Shown here: positions 17,313 through 26,009 of the stretch, piece by piece
Layout: each line of letters starts with the position of its first letter
Numbering within the stretch: the stretch's first letter is position 1
NCBI GenBank assembly: GCA_902624075.1
Contig: CACNWC010000001.1
Location: 92,120 to 156,119 of the forward strand
DNA length: 64,000 nucleotides
From: an uncultured Pelagibacteraceae bacterium
Lineage (GTDB): Bacteria; Pseudomonadota; Alphaproteobacteria; Pelagibacterales; Pelagibacteraceae
Direction of reading: 5' to 3'
The notes under the pieces: model-generated
Databases searched by the model: none
Told to the model about the DNA's origin: nothing
The model's input: only the letters and a program-made list of their open reading frames with translations
Position numbers and translations under genes: made by a program

Positions 17313-17812
17313 GAAAAAAAGTAGATAGAAATTATTTGGAAATACAATCACTTGATGATTTAGTTGAATCAAAAAAACCTTCTAAAGAATTTTTCATAGA
17401 ATTAATTGATCCCGCAAATTTTCATTTAAATAAATTTTTTTATAAGAATATTGGAAAAAAACATCATTGGGTTGATCGACTTATTTGGACTGATAAACAG
17501 TGGACTGATTATACTGGCGATAAAAAAGTAAAAACATTTATTTTAAAAAAACACGAAGATCTTGTTGGATACTATGAGATTATTACACATTTAGATCAAA
17601 ATGAGACAGAAATAGCATACTTTGGAATATTAGAGGAATACCAAAATCAAAAGTTAGGTTCATTTCTTCTAACTTCAGCAATTAAAAATTCTTTTTCATC
17701 AAACCCCGATAGAGTTTGGGTTCACACATGCTCTCTAGATCATAAAAATGCTTTGAGCAATTATTTATCTAGAGGCATGAAAATTTTTAAAAAGGAAACG
17801 ATATCAATATAA
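17309..17812 (+). CDS. GNAT-family N-acetyltransferase
   Basis: 167-aa acetyltransferase of unknown substrate. The acetyl-CoA loop is in YFGILEEYQNQKLGSFLLTSAI (QxxKLGS variant of the Q/R-x-x-G-x-G/A motif) near residue 118, followed by VWVHTCSLDHKNALSNYLSRGMKIFKKE, the typical D-H-x-x-A-x-x-x-Y end of GNAT domains. GTG start overlapping the hinT stop by 4 bases. Its 3' end abuts convergent lolA with no bases between. Confidence 0.85.
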   Translation: MRKKVDRNYLEIQSLDDLVESKKPSKEFFIELIDPANFHLNKFFYKNIGKKHHWVDRLIWTDKQWTDYTGDKKVKTFILKKHEDLVGYYEIITHLDQNETEIAYFGILEEYQNQKLGSFLLTSAIKNSFSSNPDRVWVHTCSLDHKNALSNYLSRGMKIFKKETISI

Positions 17813-18361
17813 TTAATTTTGTGTAGGTAAATTAAATATTTTTTTTTGAATTTTTTGATTTATTACTAAAGAGGATAAATAAGTTGAGCTTAAATTTTGA
17901 TACATATCAATAGTTTGCCAACCTATTAAATAATGACTTTTTCTATCAAAAAACATTTCAAAAATATTATCATTTTCAATGAATTGAAAACTTATGAAAG
18001 TATCTTCTATGGAATTTATCTTCATTTTGTTTATTTTATTTAGTAAAAAATCTTTATCTAGAATTAAATTTAAAGGTGTTTTCTTTAAAGGATAATTATA
18101 ATAACTACTTGTTGTTTTAATAACTAATGACTTTCCATTCGATACTAAAATTTTTTTATTTTTTAAATCATACTCACAAAAAATTTTCTTTGGATATTGT
18201 ATAATACAATTTCCTTTTTCAGATTTTCCGTTAATATTTTGTTCAAAATTAAAAGATAAATTATCTATTTTATTTAAATTATATATTATTTTTTTTTTTA
18301 CTGATGCAGAGCTCTCTGACGTTAGAAATATAAATATTATAAATAAATAAAATTTTTGCAT
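17813..18361 (-). CDS. lolA: outer-membrane lipoprotein carrier protein LolA-like
   Basis: Predicted periplasmic chaperone carrying lipoproteins from LolCDE to the outer membrane. 182 aa with an N-terminal signal peptide (MQKFYLFIIFIFLTSESSA). The mature part follows the LolA pattern: LNKIDNLSFNFEQNINGKSEKGNCIIQYPKKIFCEYD, ILVSNGKSLVI, YYNYPLKKTPLNLILDK and LIGWQTIDMYQN. Strongly diverged in sequence. The start overlaps the ftsK stop by one base (TAATG); lolA after ftsK is a common proteobacterial pairing that supports the call. Confidence 0.8.
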   Translation of the reverse strand: MQKFYLFIIFIFLTSESSASVKKKIIYNLNKIDNLSFNFEQNINGKSEKGNCIIQYPKKIFCEYDLKNKKILVSNGKSLVIKTTSSYYNYPLKKTPLNLILDKDFLLNKINKMKINSIEDTFISFQFIENDNIFEMFFDRKSHYLIGWQTIDMYQNLSSTYLSSLVINQKIQKKIFNLPTQN

Positions 18362-20484
18362 TAAAGTACATCACGTTTTCCAACATGATTTGCTTTACTT
18401 ACAATTCCCTCAGCTTCCATCATGTCAATAATTCTTGCCGCACGATTATAACCAATTTGAAGTTTTCTCTGTAAAAATGAAGTTGAAGCTTTTCCCTCTG
18501 ATTTAATAATTTCAACTGCTGTTCCATAGAGTTCATCTCTATCGCCTTGATTTTTAGAATTTTCATTAATTTCTCTCTCATCTGCAAAATTTAAAATTTC
18601 ATCAATGTAATCAGGTTCAGCTTGTGATCTTAGAAAATTATTTATTTTTTCGATTTCTTTTTCAGACACAAAGGGCGCGTGAATTCTTACAATTTTATTT
18701 GCTGATGACATGTAAAGCATATCACCTTTTCCTAATAACTGTTCTGCTCCTTGTTCTCCCAAAATAGTTCTACTATCTATTTTTGATGTAACTTGAAATG
18801 AAATTCTTCTCGGAAAGTTAGCTTTTATTGTACCTGTTATTACATCAACACTTGGTCTTTGAGTTGCCATTATTATGTGTATTCCAGCTGCTCTAGCCAT
18901 TTGTGATAATTTTTGAATGTAATTTTCAATTTCTTTACCTGCCACTAGCATTAAATCAGACATTTCATCAACGACAACAACTATGTAGGGCATAGGTAAT
19001 TTATGTTTTGCATTATACCCATCAATGTTTCTCACGCCTTCTTTCGTCATTAGCCTGTATCTGCTTTCCATTTCTTTAACAACCCAACCTAAAACGGAAG
19101 CTGCTTTTTTTGCCTCTGTAATCACGGGGCAAAGAAGGTGAGGCACTCCCTCATAGGTAGATAGCTCAAGCATTTTTGGATCAATTAAAATAAATTTACA
19201 TTTTTCTGGAGAATGTCGGAAAAGTAAAGATAAAATTATTGTATTAATACAAACTGATTTTCCAGATCCAGTCGTTCCAGCAATTAAAAGATGTGGCATT
19301 GATGCTAAATCTCCGATAATAGGTGTCCCTGATATACTTTTACCCAAAGCTATTGGCAATTTAATATCTTTTTTTTTGAAATCAGAATGATTCAATATTT
19401 CACTTAAATAAACATTCTCTCTAGATAAATTAGGCAGTTCTATACCCACGGTGTTACTTCCTGGAATAGTTGATATTCTGGCGGACTCCGAGCTTGTATT
19501 TCTAGCTATATCATCAGATAAATTAATTATTTTGGAAACTTTGATACCTGCAGCTGGTTCAAATTCATTTAATGTCACAACTGGGCCTTGACTTATTTTT
19601 TTAATAGTACCATCAACTCCAAAATCTAGAAGAATCTTTTCAAGGAATTCTGCATTATTATTTTCATTTTTTTCTAATTTAGCTTTATTATTTTTAGAGG
19701 GTTTTTCTAATAATTCAATCGAAGGTATTTTAAACTTTGTAGAATTTTGTGAAACACTTCTTTCTGTTTTTATAAAAGGTAAATCTTCTTGAATTAAATT
19801 TTTTATTTCTTCTTCAGGAATATATTCATTGATTACTTCATTTTTGTTTGTGTATATTTTATCATTTTTCTTAAATAAATAATGAATAAATTTTTTAATA
19901 TTTTGTATAAAAACTTTAATATTAAAATTAATACTTTTTAAAAAAATAAATGATATTATTAAAATTAAAATGTAATAAAAAATATTTTCATTTAAATTAA
20001 TTAATTCTCTTAATATACTTTGATTTAGAAAGTTTCCAACAAAACCACCATTTCCATTTATATATAAACTAAAAGTCTTTGTATAAAAATAATCAAAAAA
20101 AAGAGATCCTACCAAAGAATAAATTGTTATATAAAAGATATTTTCAATAAATAAAAAAATTTTTTTATTTTTAAAAATATTTATGCCAGTAAATATAAAA
20201 GTTAATGGTATTAAAAAGGAGACTAAACCCACAGATTGAAAAAAAAAATCAGATACGTAACTACCCTGAAATCCTAAAATATTCTTAATTTCAGTATTTT
20301 CTGGAAAAATGAAATTTGGATCTTCAGGAGAATATGAGATTAGAGATATTAGTAGTAAAATTCCTAAAATAGATATTAAGATACCTGAAATTTCAATTAA
20401 TCTTCTTAAAATAAAAATTAATATTGAATTAATTAGTTTTTTTATATCCATTTTTGATGAATCAAATTTACCACTTTGTATCAT
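18361..20484 (-). CDS. ftsK: DNA translocase FtsK
   Basis: Septal DNA pump that clears and positions chromosome ends for dimer resolution. 707 aa, compact for the family. Four membrane helices within the first ~195 residues, a short low-complexity linker (~200-280), then the motor: VTLNEFEPAAGIKVSKI, Walker A LIAGTTGSGKSVCINTIIL near residue 408, Walker B PYIVVVVDEMSDLMLVAGKE, and MATQRPSVDVITGTIKANFP. The last ~65 residues are the winged-helix gamma domain (STSFLQRKLQIGYNRAARIIDMMEAEGIVS) that reads KOPS sites. An internal ATG at 20451 (MDIKKL) is an alternative start. Confidence 0.96.
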   Translation of the reverse strand: MIQSGKFDSSKMDIKKLINSILIFILRRLIEISGILISILGILLLISLISYSPEDPNFIFPENTEIKNILGFQGSYVSDFFFQSVGLVSFLIPLTFIFTGINIFKNKKIFLFIENIFYITIYSLVGSLFFDYFYTKTFSLYINGNGGFVGNFLNQSILRELINLNENIFYYILILIISFIFLKSINFNIKVFIQNIKKFIHYLFKKNDKIYTNKNEVINEYIPEEEIKNLIQEDLPFIKTERSVSQNSTKFKIPSIELLEKPSKNNKAKLEKNENNNAEFLEKILLDFGVDGTIKKISQGPVVTLNEFEPAAGIKVSKIINLSDDIARNTSSESARISTIPGSNTVGIELPNLSRENVYLSEILNHSDFKKKDIKLPIALGKSISGTPIIGDLASMPHLLIAGTTGSGKSVCINTIILSLLFRHSPEKCKFILIDPKMLELSTYEGVPHLLCPVITEAKKAASVLGWVVKEMESRYRLMTKEGVRNIDGYNAKHKLPMPYIVVVVDEMSDLMLVAGKEIENYIQKLSQMARAAGIHIIMATQRPSVDVITGTIKANFPRRISFQVTSKIDSRTILGEQGAEQLLGKGDMLYMSSANKIVRIHAPFVSEKEIEKINNFLRSQAEPDYIDEILNFADEREINENSKNQGDRDELYGTAVEIIKSEGKASTSFLQRKLQIGYNRAARIIDMMEAEGIVSKANHVGKRDVL

Positions 20485-20515
20485 CTAATTTTTATTGTTA
20501 AAATTAAAATTTATT

Positions 20516-21583
20516 ATGGAAGTGTGTATATTAGGTAGTAGTTTAACAAGCTTAACTTTAGCAAAAACTTTAGTTAATCAAGGCATATATGTAGATATTT
20601 TTTCATCTAAAAATAATAAAGAGGCAGATAAAAATCGAACAATAGGAATTTCGAAAAATAACATAGAATTTTTTAATAAATATATTTTTAACATTAATAA
20701 GATTTTATGGAATATTAACAAAATTGAAATTTTTAGCGAAAATTTGAATGATGAAAATATTCTGAATTTTGTTGATAGAGAAAAGCTATTTTCAGTTGTA
20801 AAAAATTATAGATTAATGAATTTTTTAATTTCTGAGCTCAACAAAAATAAATTATGCAAGTTTAAAAAAAAAAAAATTACGAACAATATTTTAAAAAAAA
20901 ATTATAAAATAATTATTAATTGTGATTTAAATAACTTAATAACAAAAAAATTTTTTTATAAAAAAATAAAAAAAGACTATAACAGTTTTGCTTACACTAC
21001 AGTTTTTAAGCATAAAAAATTGAATAACTTTACAGCAAAACAATTTTTTACTTCAAGAGGTCCATTAGCTTTTCTACCTATTTCAGAAACAGAAACGTCA
21101 GTTGTTTATTCTGTGAGAGGAAAAGAAAAAATTGATTTAGATTACTTTATAAAAAAATATAATAATAATTATAAAATTATTTCTATTAATAAATCGTCTA
21201 GTATTGAATTAAAATCATCTAACCTAAGATCATATTATTATAAAAACGTACTTGCTTTTGGTGATTTACTTCACAAGATACATCCTTTAGCAGGTCAAGG
21301 TTTTAATATGACAATTAGAGATATTAAAGAGATTTTGAAATTAATAAAATCTAAAAAAGGAAATGGGTTAGATTTAGATAGTTCAATTTGTATTGATTTT
21401 GAAAAAAATATGAGACATAAAAATTATCTTTTTTCTAACAGCATAGATTTGATCTATGAATCTTTTAAATTAGAAAGTAAAATTAAAAAAAATTTATTTA
21501 GTAAATTAGTTAGACAAATGGGGAAAAATAAAACCTTAAATAATTTTTTCGTAAAAGTAGCTGATGAAGGATTTTTTATCTAA
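20516..21583 (+). CDS. UbiH-like FAD monooxygenase (ubiquinone hydroxylase family), degenerate N-terminus
   Basis: Likely ring hydroxylase of ubiquinone synthesis. I prefer the ATG at 20516 (MEVCILGSSLTSLTLAKTL) over the TTG of the track. The dinucleotide loop that should read GxGxxG is LGSSLTSL, lacking two of the glycines. The second FAD motif is intact (LAFGDLLHKIHPLAGQGFNMTIRDI; the G-D and H-P-x-x-G-Q-G-x-N are diagnostic of UbiH/F/I/L). The middle contains GPLAFLPISETETSVVYSVRG, also UbiH-like. About 355 aa, slightly short, and very Lys/Asn-rich. Divergent from ftsK across 31 bases. Confidence 0.8.
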   Translation: MEVCILGSSLTSLTLAKTLVNQGIYVDIFSSKNNKEADKNRTIGISKNNIEFFNKYIFNINKILWNINKIEIFSENLNDENILNFVDREKLFSVVKNYRLMNFLISELNKNKLCKFKKKKITNNILKKNYKIIINCDLNNLITKKFFYKKIKKDYNSFAYTTVFKHKKLNNFTAKQFFTSRGPLAFLPISETETSVVYSVRGKEKIDLDYFIKKYNNNYKIISINKSSSIELKSSNLRSYYYKNVLAFGDLLHKIHPLAGQGFNMTIRDIKEILKLIKSKKGNGLDLDSSICIDFEKNMRHKNYLFSNSIDLIYESFKLESKIKKNLFSKLVRQMGKNKTLNNFFVKVADEGFFI

Positions 21584-21585
21584 AA

Positions 21586-22224
21586 TTATTGAATTGTGGT
21601 ATTATTATATTGATCAAAAGTATAGGTTTTTAAAATCTCTGAAATTTTATCTTTTCTTATATTTATATTTTTTGCTTCTAATAAAACTTGTTTTTCCTCA
21701 TCAGTAAATGGTGAAGTCATTGCTAAAGCATTGATTGCTTCATTTAAACTTTGTTTTTCTAATCCTTTCCAATTTATCATAAACCCTTTTTTTTCAAATA
21801 AAGCTTTAATATCTTTAAAAATTAACTCTAAATCTGAAAATTTTAACTCTTGCTTGTTTTCATTGAGGTCTTCTAAAAAACTAGAGGGATCTATTTCACA
21901 CTCTCTATATTTTTTGTTATTAATGTATTCTTTTATAATTTTAAATCTCACGATTCCCTTTACTTCAATTAAATATCTATTATCAGAAGTTTCCTTAAAA
22001 TTTATTATTTTACCAAGACAACCTATCTTATAAAGATTTGGTAAATCGCCTTCTAACTTATTAATATTTTTTGGTTGAATTATACCAATGTATCTATCTG
22101 CCTTCATGCTATCGTTTATCATCTCAATATATCTAGCTTCAAAAATGTTTAAGGGAACAGTTGTTTTTGGGAAAATAATAAAATTACTTAAAGGAAAAAC
22201 AGGAACTTTGTTTGGAAAATTCAT
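21586..22224 (-). CDS. LON-domain (Lon N-terminal, substrate-binding) protein
   Basis: Stand-alone Lon N-terminal domain with no ATPase or protease domain, 212 aa. VPVFPLSNFIIFPKTTVPLNIFEARYIEMI and RYIGIIQPK match the Lon substrate-recognition domain, followed by IGCLGKIINFKETSDNRYLIEVKGIVRFKI and a helical end (ALAMTSPFTDEEKQVLLEAKNI). Such genes are common in alphaproteobacteria; function not established. Convergent with the UbiH-like gene (2-base gap). Confidence 0.9.
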   Translation of the reverse strand: MNFPNKVPVFPLSNFIIFPKTTVPLNIFEARYIEMINDSMKADRYIGIIQPKNINKLEGDLPNLYKIGCLGKIINFKETSDNRYLIEVKGIVRFKIIKEYINNKKYRECEIDPSSFLEDLNENKQELKFSDLELIFKDIKALFEKKGFMINWKGLEKQSLNEAINALAMTSPFTDEEKQVLLEAKNINIRKDKISEILKTYTFDQYNNTTIQ

Positions 22225-22286
22225 AAAAAACGTTTAATTATTATATGATATTTTTTTTTTATAAAAAGTTTAAATAGTCACAGTTG

Positions 22287-23135
22287 ATGATTTTTTGGAT
22301 TGCATCATACCCTAAGAATGGAAACACATGGCTAAGGTCTTTGCTTAGTGCTTATTATTTTACTAAAGATGGTTTTTATTTAGGTGATGCTCAATTGGAA
22401 AATATTGAACAATTTCCTCAAAAAAAATTTTTTAACAAATTTAATTATAAACCTGATATAGCAGGAGAAACATCAAAATTTTGGATTAAAGCTCAAGAAA
22501 TAATAAATTTAGATAAGAAAATAAGGTTTTTTAAAACCCATAATTTTCTAGGTAATTTAGGAGGTAATAATTTTACAAACATCAAAAATACCATAGGGGC
22601 AATTTACATAGTAAGGGATCCAAGAAATGTTGTTACCTCAATAAAAAACCATTTTGAACTTGATTATAATCAAGCATTAAAATTTATGAGAAATGAAAAA
22701 AAATTTACTTATGATAACACTAAAAATAATGACTATAGCGATTTTCAATTTATAAGTTCTTGGGAAAAAAATTATCAATCATGGATATATAATAAATATT
22801 TTCCAACTAAAGTAGTCAAATATGAGGAGCTCGAGAAAGAAACATTTTATATATTTAAAGATGTTATAAATTTTATAGATAAGATTTTTAAAAATAAATT
22901 AAAATTTAACAAACAAAAAGCTCAAAATGCAGTACAAAGTACCTCTTTTTCAAAATTAAAAAAACTTGAGAATGAAAAAGGTTTTTCCGAGTCAATGATT
23001 TCTAGAGATCTAAAAAAAAAAATTCCTTTTTTTAATTTAGGTCCAGAAAATAATTGGAAAAAACTTGATATCAATTTTCAAAATGATTTAAATAAAATTT
23101 TTCAAAAAAACTTAACTGAACTTAAATATAAATAA
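22287..23135 (+). CDS. PAPS-dependent sulfotransferase domain protein
   Basis: Predicted to transfer sulfate from PAPS to a glycan or small molecule. About 282 aa; I prefer the ATG at 22287 over the TTG at 22284. The 5'-phosphosulfate loop is IASYPKNGNTWLRSLLSAY at residues ~4-22 and the 3'-phosphate site is AIYIVRDPRNVVTSIKNHF near 112-130. KFFKTH-type segment (RFFKTHNFLG) and VKYEELEKE also fit. Very AT-rich and Lys/Asn-rich. First gene of the accessory glycan-modification stretch; acceptor unknown. Confidence 0.88.
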   Translation: MIFWIASYPKNGNTWLRSLLSAYYFTKDGFYLGDAQLENIEQFPQKKFFNKFNYKPDIAGETSKFWIKAQEIINLDKKIRFFKTHNFLGNLGGNNFTNIKNTIGAIYIVRDPRNVVTSIKNHFELDYNQALKFMRNEKKFTYDNTKNNDYSDFQFISSWEKNYQSWIYNKYFPTKVVKYEELEKETFYIFKDVINFIDKIFKNKLKFNKQKAQNAVQSTSFSKLKKLENEKGFSESMISRDLKKKIPFFNLGPENNWKKLDINFQNDLNKIFQKNLTELKYK

Positions 23136-23145
23136 GAAATTCTAA

Positions 23146-23988
23146 TTAATTACACATTTGTAGTAATTTTTTTCTTGAATACTTATAAACAAAATCTGTG
23201 CAACCGTTCAAAAAAGATGAACACATATCTAATGAGTATTTGCTATTTATTTCATCTCTAAATAATATTTTATTATTATTTAAATTATCACCTCGTATTC
23301 CTGTAAAAACTAAATCATAACTTTTCAATGAAATTTTTAAGCTTTTCTTACTAATATCGTTCAAAGTACCATAAGTAAAAGCGAAAGTATTTATTTTTGT
23401 TTTTAAAGATTTGCTAAGTAATTTTTTACTTCCTTTTATTTCATTATAAAGTTTATTTTGATTCATAACTTTCTTAAGATTTGGATGACTTAGGGTATGT
23501 GATCCAACTACATGTCCTTTGTTAATCAAATATTTTAAATCCTTAAGCGTCAAATTTAATTTGTTGTAATTTTTTTTATTCAATTTTAATTTTTCTGAAC
23601 AAAATTCTTTTATATCTTTCTTATTTTTCATTTTTACAAATTCATATGGAACAAAAAAAATTGATTTTATGCCAAATTTACTTTCGAGTTTATTTGCAAA
23701 AATTTTATTAGATTTTAAACCATCATCAAATGTTATAATTAAATTTCTTCCCTTAAATTTTATATTTTTTTTTCTTTTACTGATAAATTTTTTTGGATCT
23801 AGAAATTTCCATCCATTTTTTTTGAGAAATCGTATTTGATTAAAATAAATTGAATGATCTTTTTTTGGAGTGTCATGTAACATCATAATTCTTAGAGAGT
23901 CTTTAGTAGAGTCAGGAGAACTTACTATATTCAAATTTTCTACTATTTTTTTTTTTAGAAAAAATCTAATTTTTAGTAAATTTACCAT
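23146..23988 (-). CDS. polysaccharide deacetylase (NodB/CE4 family)
   Basis: Predicted to remove N- or O-acetyl groups from a glycan. 280 aa. CE4 motif 1 LIITFDDGLKSN (catalytic Asp and metal Asp), motif 2 VVGSHTLSHPNLKKV (H-x-x-x-H metal ligands), and FAFTYGTLNDISKKSL as a motif-3 equivalent. No clear signal peptide, so it may act in the cytoplasm on a precursor. The start overlaps the FkbH-like gene by 23 bases, indicating one transcript with fkbH and the carrier protein. Confidence 0.87.
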   Translation of the reverse strand: MVNLLKIRFFLKKKIVENLNIVSSPDSTKDSLRIMMLHDTPKKDHSIYFNQIRFLKKNGWKFLDPKKFISKRKKNIKFKGRNLIITFDDGLKSNKIFANKLESKFGIKSIFFVPYEFVKMKNKKDIKEFCSEKLKLNKKNYNKLNLTLKDLKYLINKGHVVGSHTLSHPNLKKVMNQNKLYNEIKGSKKLLSKSLKTKINTFAFTYGTLNDISKKSLKISLKSYDLVFTGIRGDNLNNNKILFRDEINSKYSLDMCSSFLNGCTDFVYKYSRKKLLQMCN

Positions 23989-25576
23989 TTTTAAAAATAA
24001 ATCCTAATTTTTTTAACATGATGAACATTGGTTTATTTTTTTTGCTATGTTGAAATTTAATTTCTATTTTTTTGTTTTTTTTTATAAAATTTTTGATTAT
24101 TTGATTTTCAACTTGTCTTCCTGTAATTCGACAACTCATTAAAAAATCGTTAATCTCAAATTTTTTTTTATTGTCTACAACAGTTGTTAATGCTGTCAAA
24201 CCATAATCTGCAAATTTATCACTGACATAATATAAATTAATTTTGGCTTTATTTTTTTTTAACCAATTTTTCAGCTCTTTTTCTGTAAGTCTTCTAGTAA
24301 TCGTATTTAATTGGTTTGTTTTGTTAAATAATTGTATTGTTCGTTTGAGATTATCTTTATTTAATTCCTTCTTAGAAATTTTCACGTTTAACTTTTTTAC
24401 CCAATTATTTAATTCTTTATCAGAAAGTTTTTTTGACTCTAAATTCTTAATCTCTTTTGATGCAAGATAGCTTGAAGTTCTATTCTTATCTTCTTTTGTA
24501 AAAGATGGATTATGAAACCACAATTCTTTAAAAAAATTTTCATTAGCTGTAAGAATATCGTCAAAGTATTCAGGACACTCAATCTCAGGAAAAATTTCTT
24601 TTATTCTCTCTCTTTCTATTTTGCTATCATCAATAAATACAACATGTGAACTTGTAATGTTTAAATTTTTAAGAATTTTATTTATATTTTTTGCTTTATC
24701 ATCCCAATTACATTTGATCTCTACAAAATCATCTAGAGATAAAATCATATTTTCATTTTTTTTAAATGCCTCTTCTACATTTTTAATTTCATTTTTAGAT
24801 GATATGGCTAGCATAATTCCTTGATTTTTAAGATACTTAAGAAATGTTTGTAGATCTCTATGTGCTTCACCAACTGAATCATGTCCACCAAGATTAATTT
24901 TTCCATAACCGATGTCACCTAAAATCCCACCCCATAGTGTGTTATCTAGATCACATATAATTAATTTTTTTCCATCACCTTTAATATTAATTATTCCATT
25001 AATCAGGCTGTTTGCAATATTTCTTAAATTATCAATTTCAATAGGAAATTTTGCAGTGTAATAGTTTGAATAATTTATTTTAATATTAGATAAATGAGAA
25101 TTATTAATTAAAAAAATATCCTCTGAATTATCAAAAAAATCAGAAACTATATTGTTAGCTGTATTTATCAGATATGAAGGACCCTTTTCTTTTTTGGAAT
25201 GCGTAAAAAAATTTAAAAATTTTGTTTTCTCATAAATTTCAAAATTAGAAATGAAAACTTTGGAAACTCTTTTTTTTAAAATATTTATTAATTTGCAATA
25301 ATTTTCAATTTCATTTTTGAACTTTTTAAAATTTACTTTTTCATTTTTGAGAGATTTTTTAAATTCTTCAGAAATATCATGTATATCTTCAATAATAAAA
25401 ATATAATCATTTTTTTTGACATTTTTTTCATTCATCAAAAAAATTTCTAAATTTCCATTAAAATTTGAGCATTCAATTTTATAATCTATAATTTTTTGGT
25501 TATTAAAAATTTGACGAACTAAATCTAAATTGTATTTTGAAATCAGTATTAATTTATCTTTTTTATTCAATCTCAT
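23966..25576 (-). CDS. FkbH-like HAD-family protein (subfamily IIIC)
   Basis: 536 aa. The central HAD domain starts near residue 205: KLIICDLDNTLWGGILGD (D-x-D-N-T), GEAHRDLQTFLKYLKNQGIMLAISSKNE and VVFIDDSKIERERIKE. The C-terminal ~130 residues are a GNAT-like domain (TRRLTEKELKNWL, DKFADYGLTALTTV, LMSCRITGRQVENQII), the usual FkbH architecture. Established knowledge: FkbH proteins load a glyceryl unit from 1,3-bisphosphoglycerate onto an acyl carrier protein. The carrier gene lies directly upstream with a 14-base overlap, so that chemistry is plausible here. There is no polyketide synthase nearby, so the end product is probably a glycan or lipid substituent. Confidence 0.87.
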   Translation of the reverse strand: MRLNKKDKLILISKYNLDLVRQIFNNQKIIDYKIECSNFNGNLEIFLMNEKNVKKNDYIFIIEDIHDISEEFKKSLKNEKVNFKKFKNEIENYCKLINILKKRVSKVFISNFEIYEKTKFLNFFTHSKKEKGPSYLINTANNIVSDFFDNSEDIFLINNSHLSNIKINYSNYYTAKFPIEIDNLRNIANSLINGIINIKGDGKKLIICDLDNTLWGGILGDIGYGKINLGGHDSVGEAHRDLQTFLKYLKNQGIMLAISSKNEIKNVEEAFKKNENMILSLDDFVEIKCNWDDKAKNINKILKNLNITSSHVVFIDDSKIERERIKEIFPEIECPEYFDDILTANENFFKELWFHNPSFTKEDKNRTSSYLASKEIKNLESKKLSDKELNNWVKKLNVKISKKELNKDNLKRTIQLFNKTNQLNTITRRLTEKELKNWLKKNKAKINLYYVSDKFADYGLTALTTVVDNKKKFEINDFLMSCRITGRQVENQIIKNFIKKNKKIEIKFQHSKKNKPMFIMLKKLGFIFKNGKFTKN

Positions 25577-25856
25577 TTATAAATTCTATTAATGTTTTAA
25601 TAGACAATTTTTTAAAATCTTTTTTTTGTATTTCAAATAGTAGATTTTTTTTAAAATTTATTATTTTTAATTCCTTATCAAGAAACATTATAAAGGTTAC
25701 AAATGCAAGCGAATCAAATTTTGAATTTGATCCTAATATTTCAATTGAATTAATATCTTTTGTATCTTTATCGATTTTTTTATTTATTAGGTTATAATAT
25801 TTATTTAGAGCAATCTTGGTTGAATTATAAATATCTTCTTTACAATATGTTTTCAT
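25563..25856 (-). CDS. acyl carrier protein-like protein
   Basis: 97 aa, four-helix carrier fold predicted. NSKFDSLAFVTFIMFLDKEL carries the D-S-L phosphopantetheine attachment Ser near residue 48 (usual context D-S-L-x-x-V/M-x-L/F). It overlaps the FkbH-like gene by 14 bases and precedes it in the transcript, as expected for a dedicated carrier. Diverged strongly from fatty-acid AcpP, so likely a specialised carrier. Confidence 0.82.
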   Translation of the reverse strand: MKTYCKEDIYNSTKIALNKYYNLINKKIDKDTKDINSIEILGSNSKFDSLAFVTFIMFLDKELKIINFKKNLLFEIQKKDFKKLSIKTLIEFINEIE

Positions 25857-25872
25857 TTATTATGATTACTCA

Positions 25873-26007
25873 ATGCTATTTCATCATTTAAGTATATTCG
25901 TAAAATCAATTGACAAATCAACTATCATATTTTCTAGAGATCTTAAAGCGCAAAAAACAAGTAAGATAATAGTGGATAGAGCTTTAAATTTTATTATTGA
26001 AAATTAA
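25873..26007 (+). CDS. possible small ORF of 44 aa, unrecognised
   Basis: An ATG-to-TAA frame (MLFHHLSIFVKSID to RALNFIIEN) fills the gap between the divergent carrier-protein and GNAT genes and ends 2 bases before the GNAT ATG. It has no recognised domain. The frame stays open leftward into the carrier gene, so it could be a remnant of a larger gene, a tiny upstream ORF coupled to the GNAT gene, or chance. Function not assigned. Confidence 0.25.
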   Translation: MLFHHLSIFVKSIDKSTIIFSRDLKAQKTSKIIVDRALNFIIEN

Positions 26008-26009
26008 AA

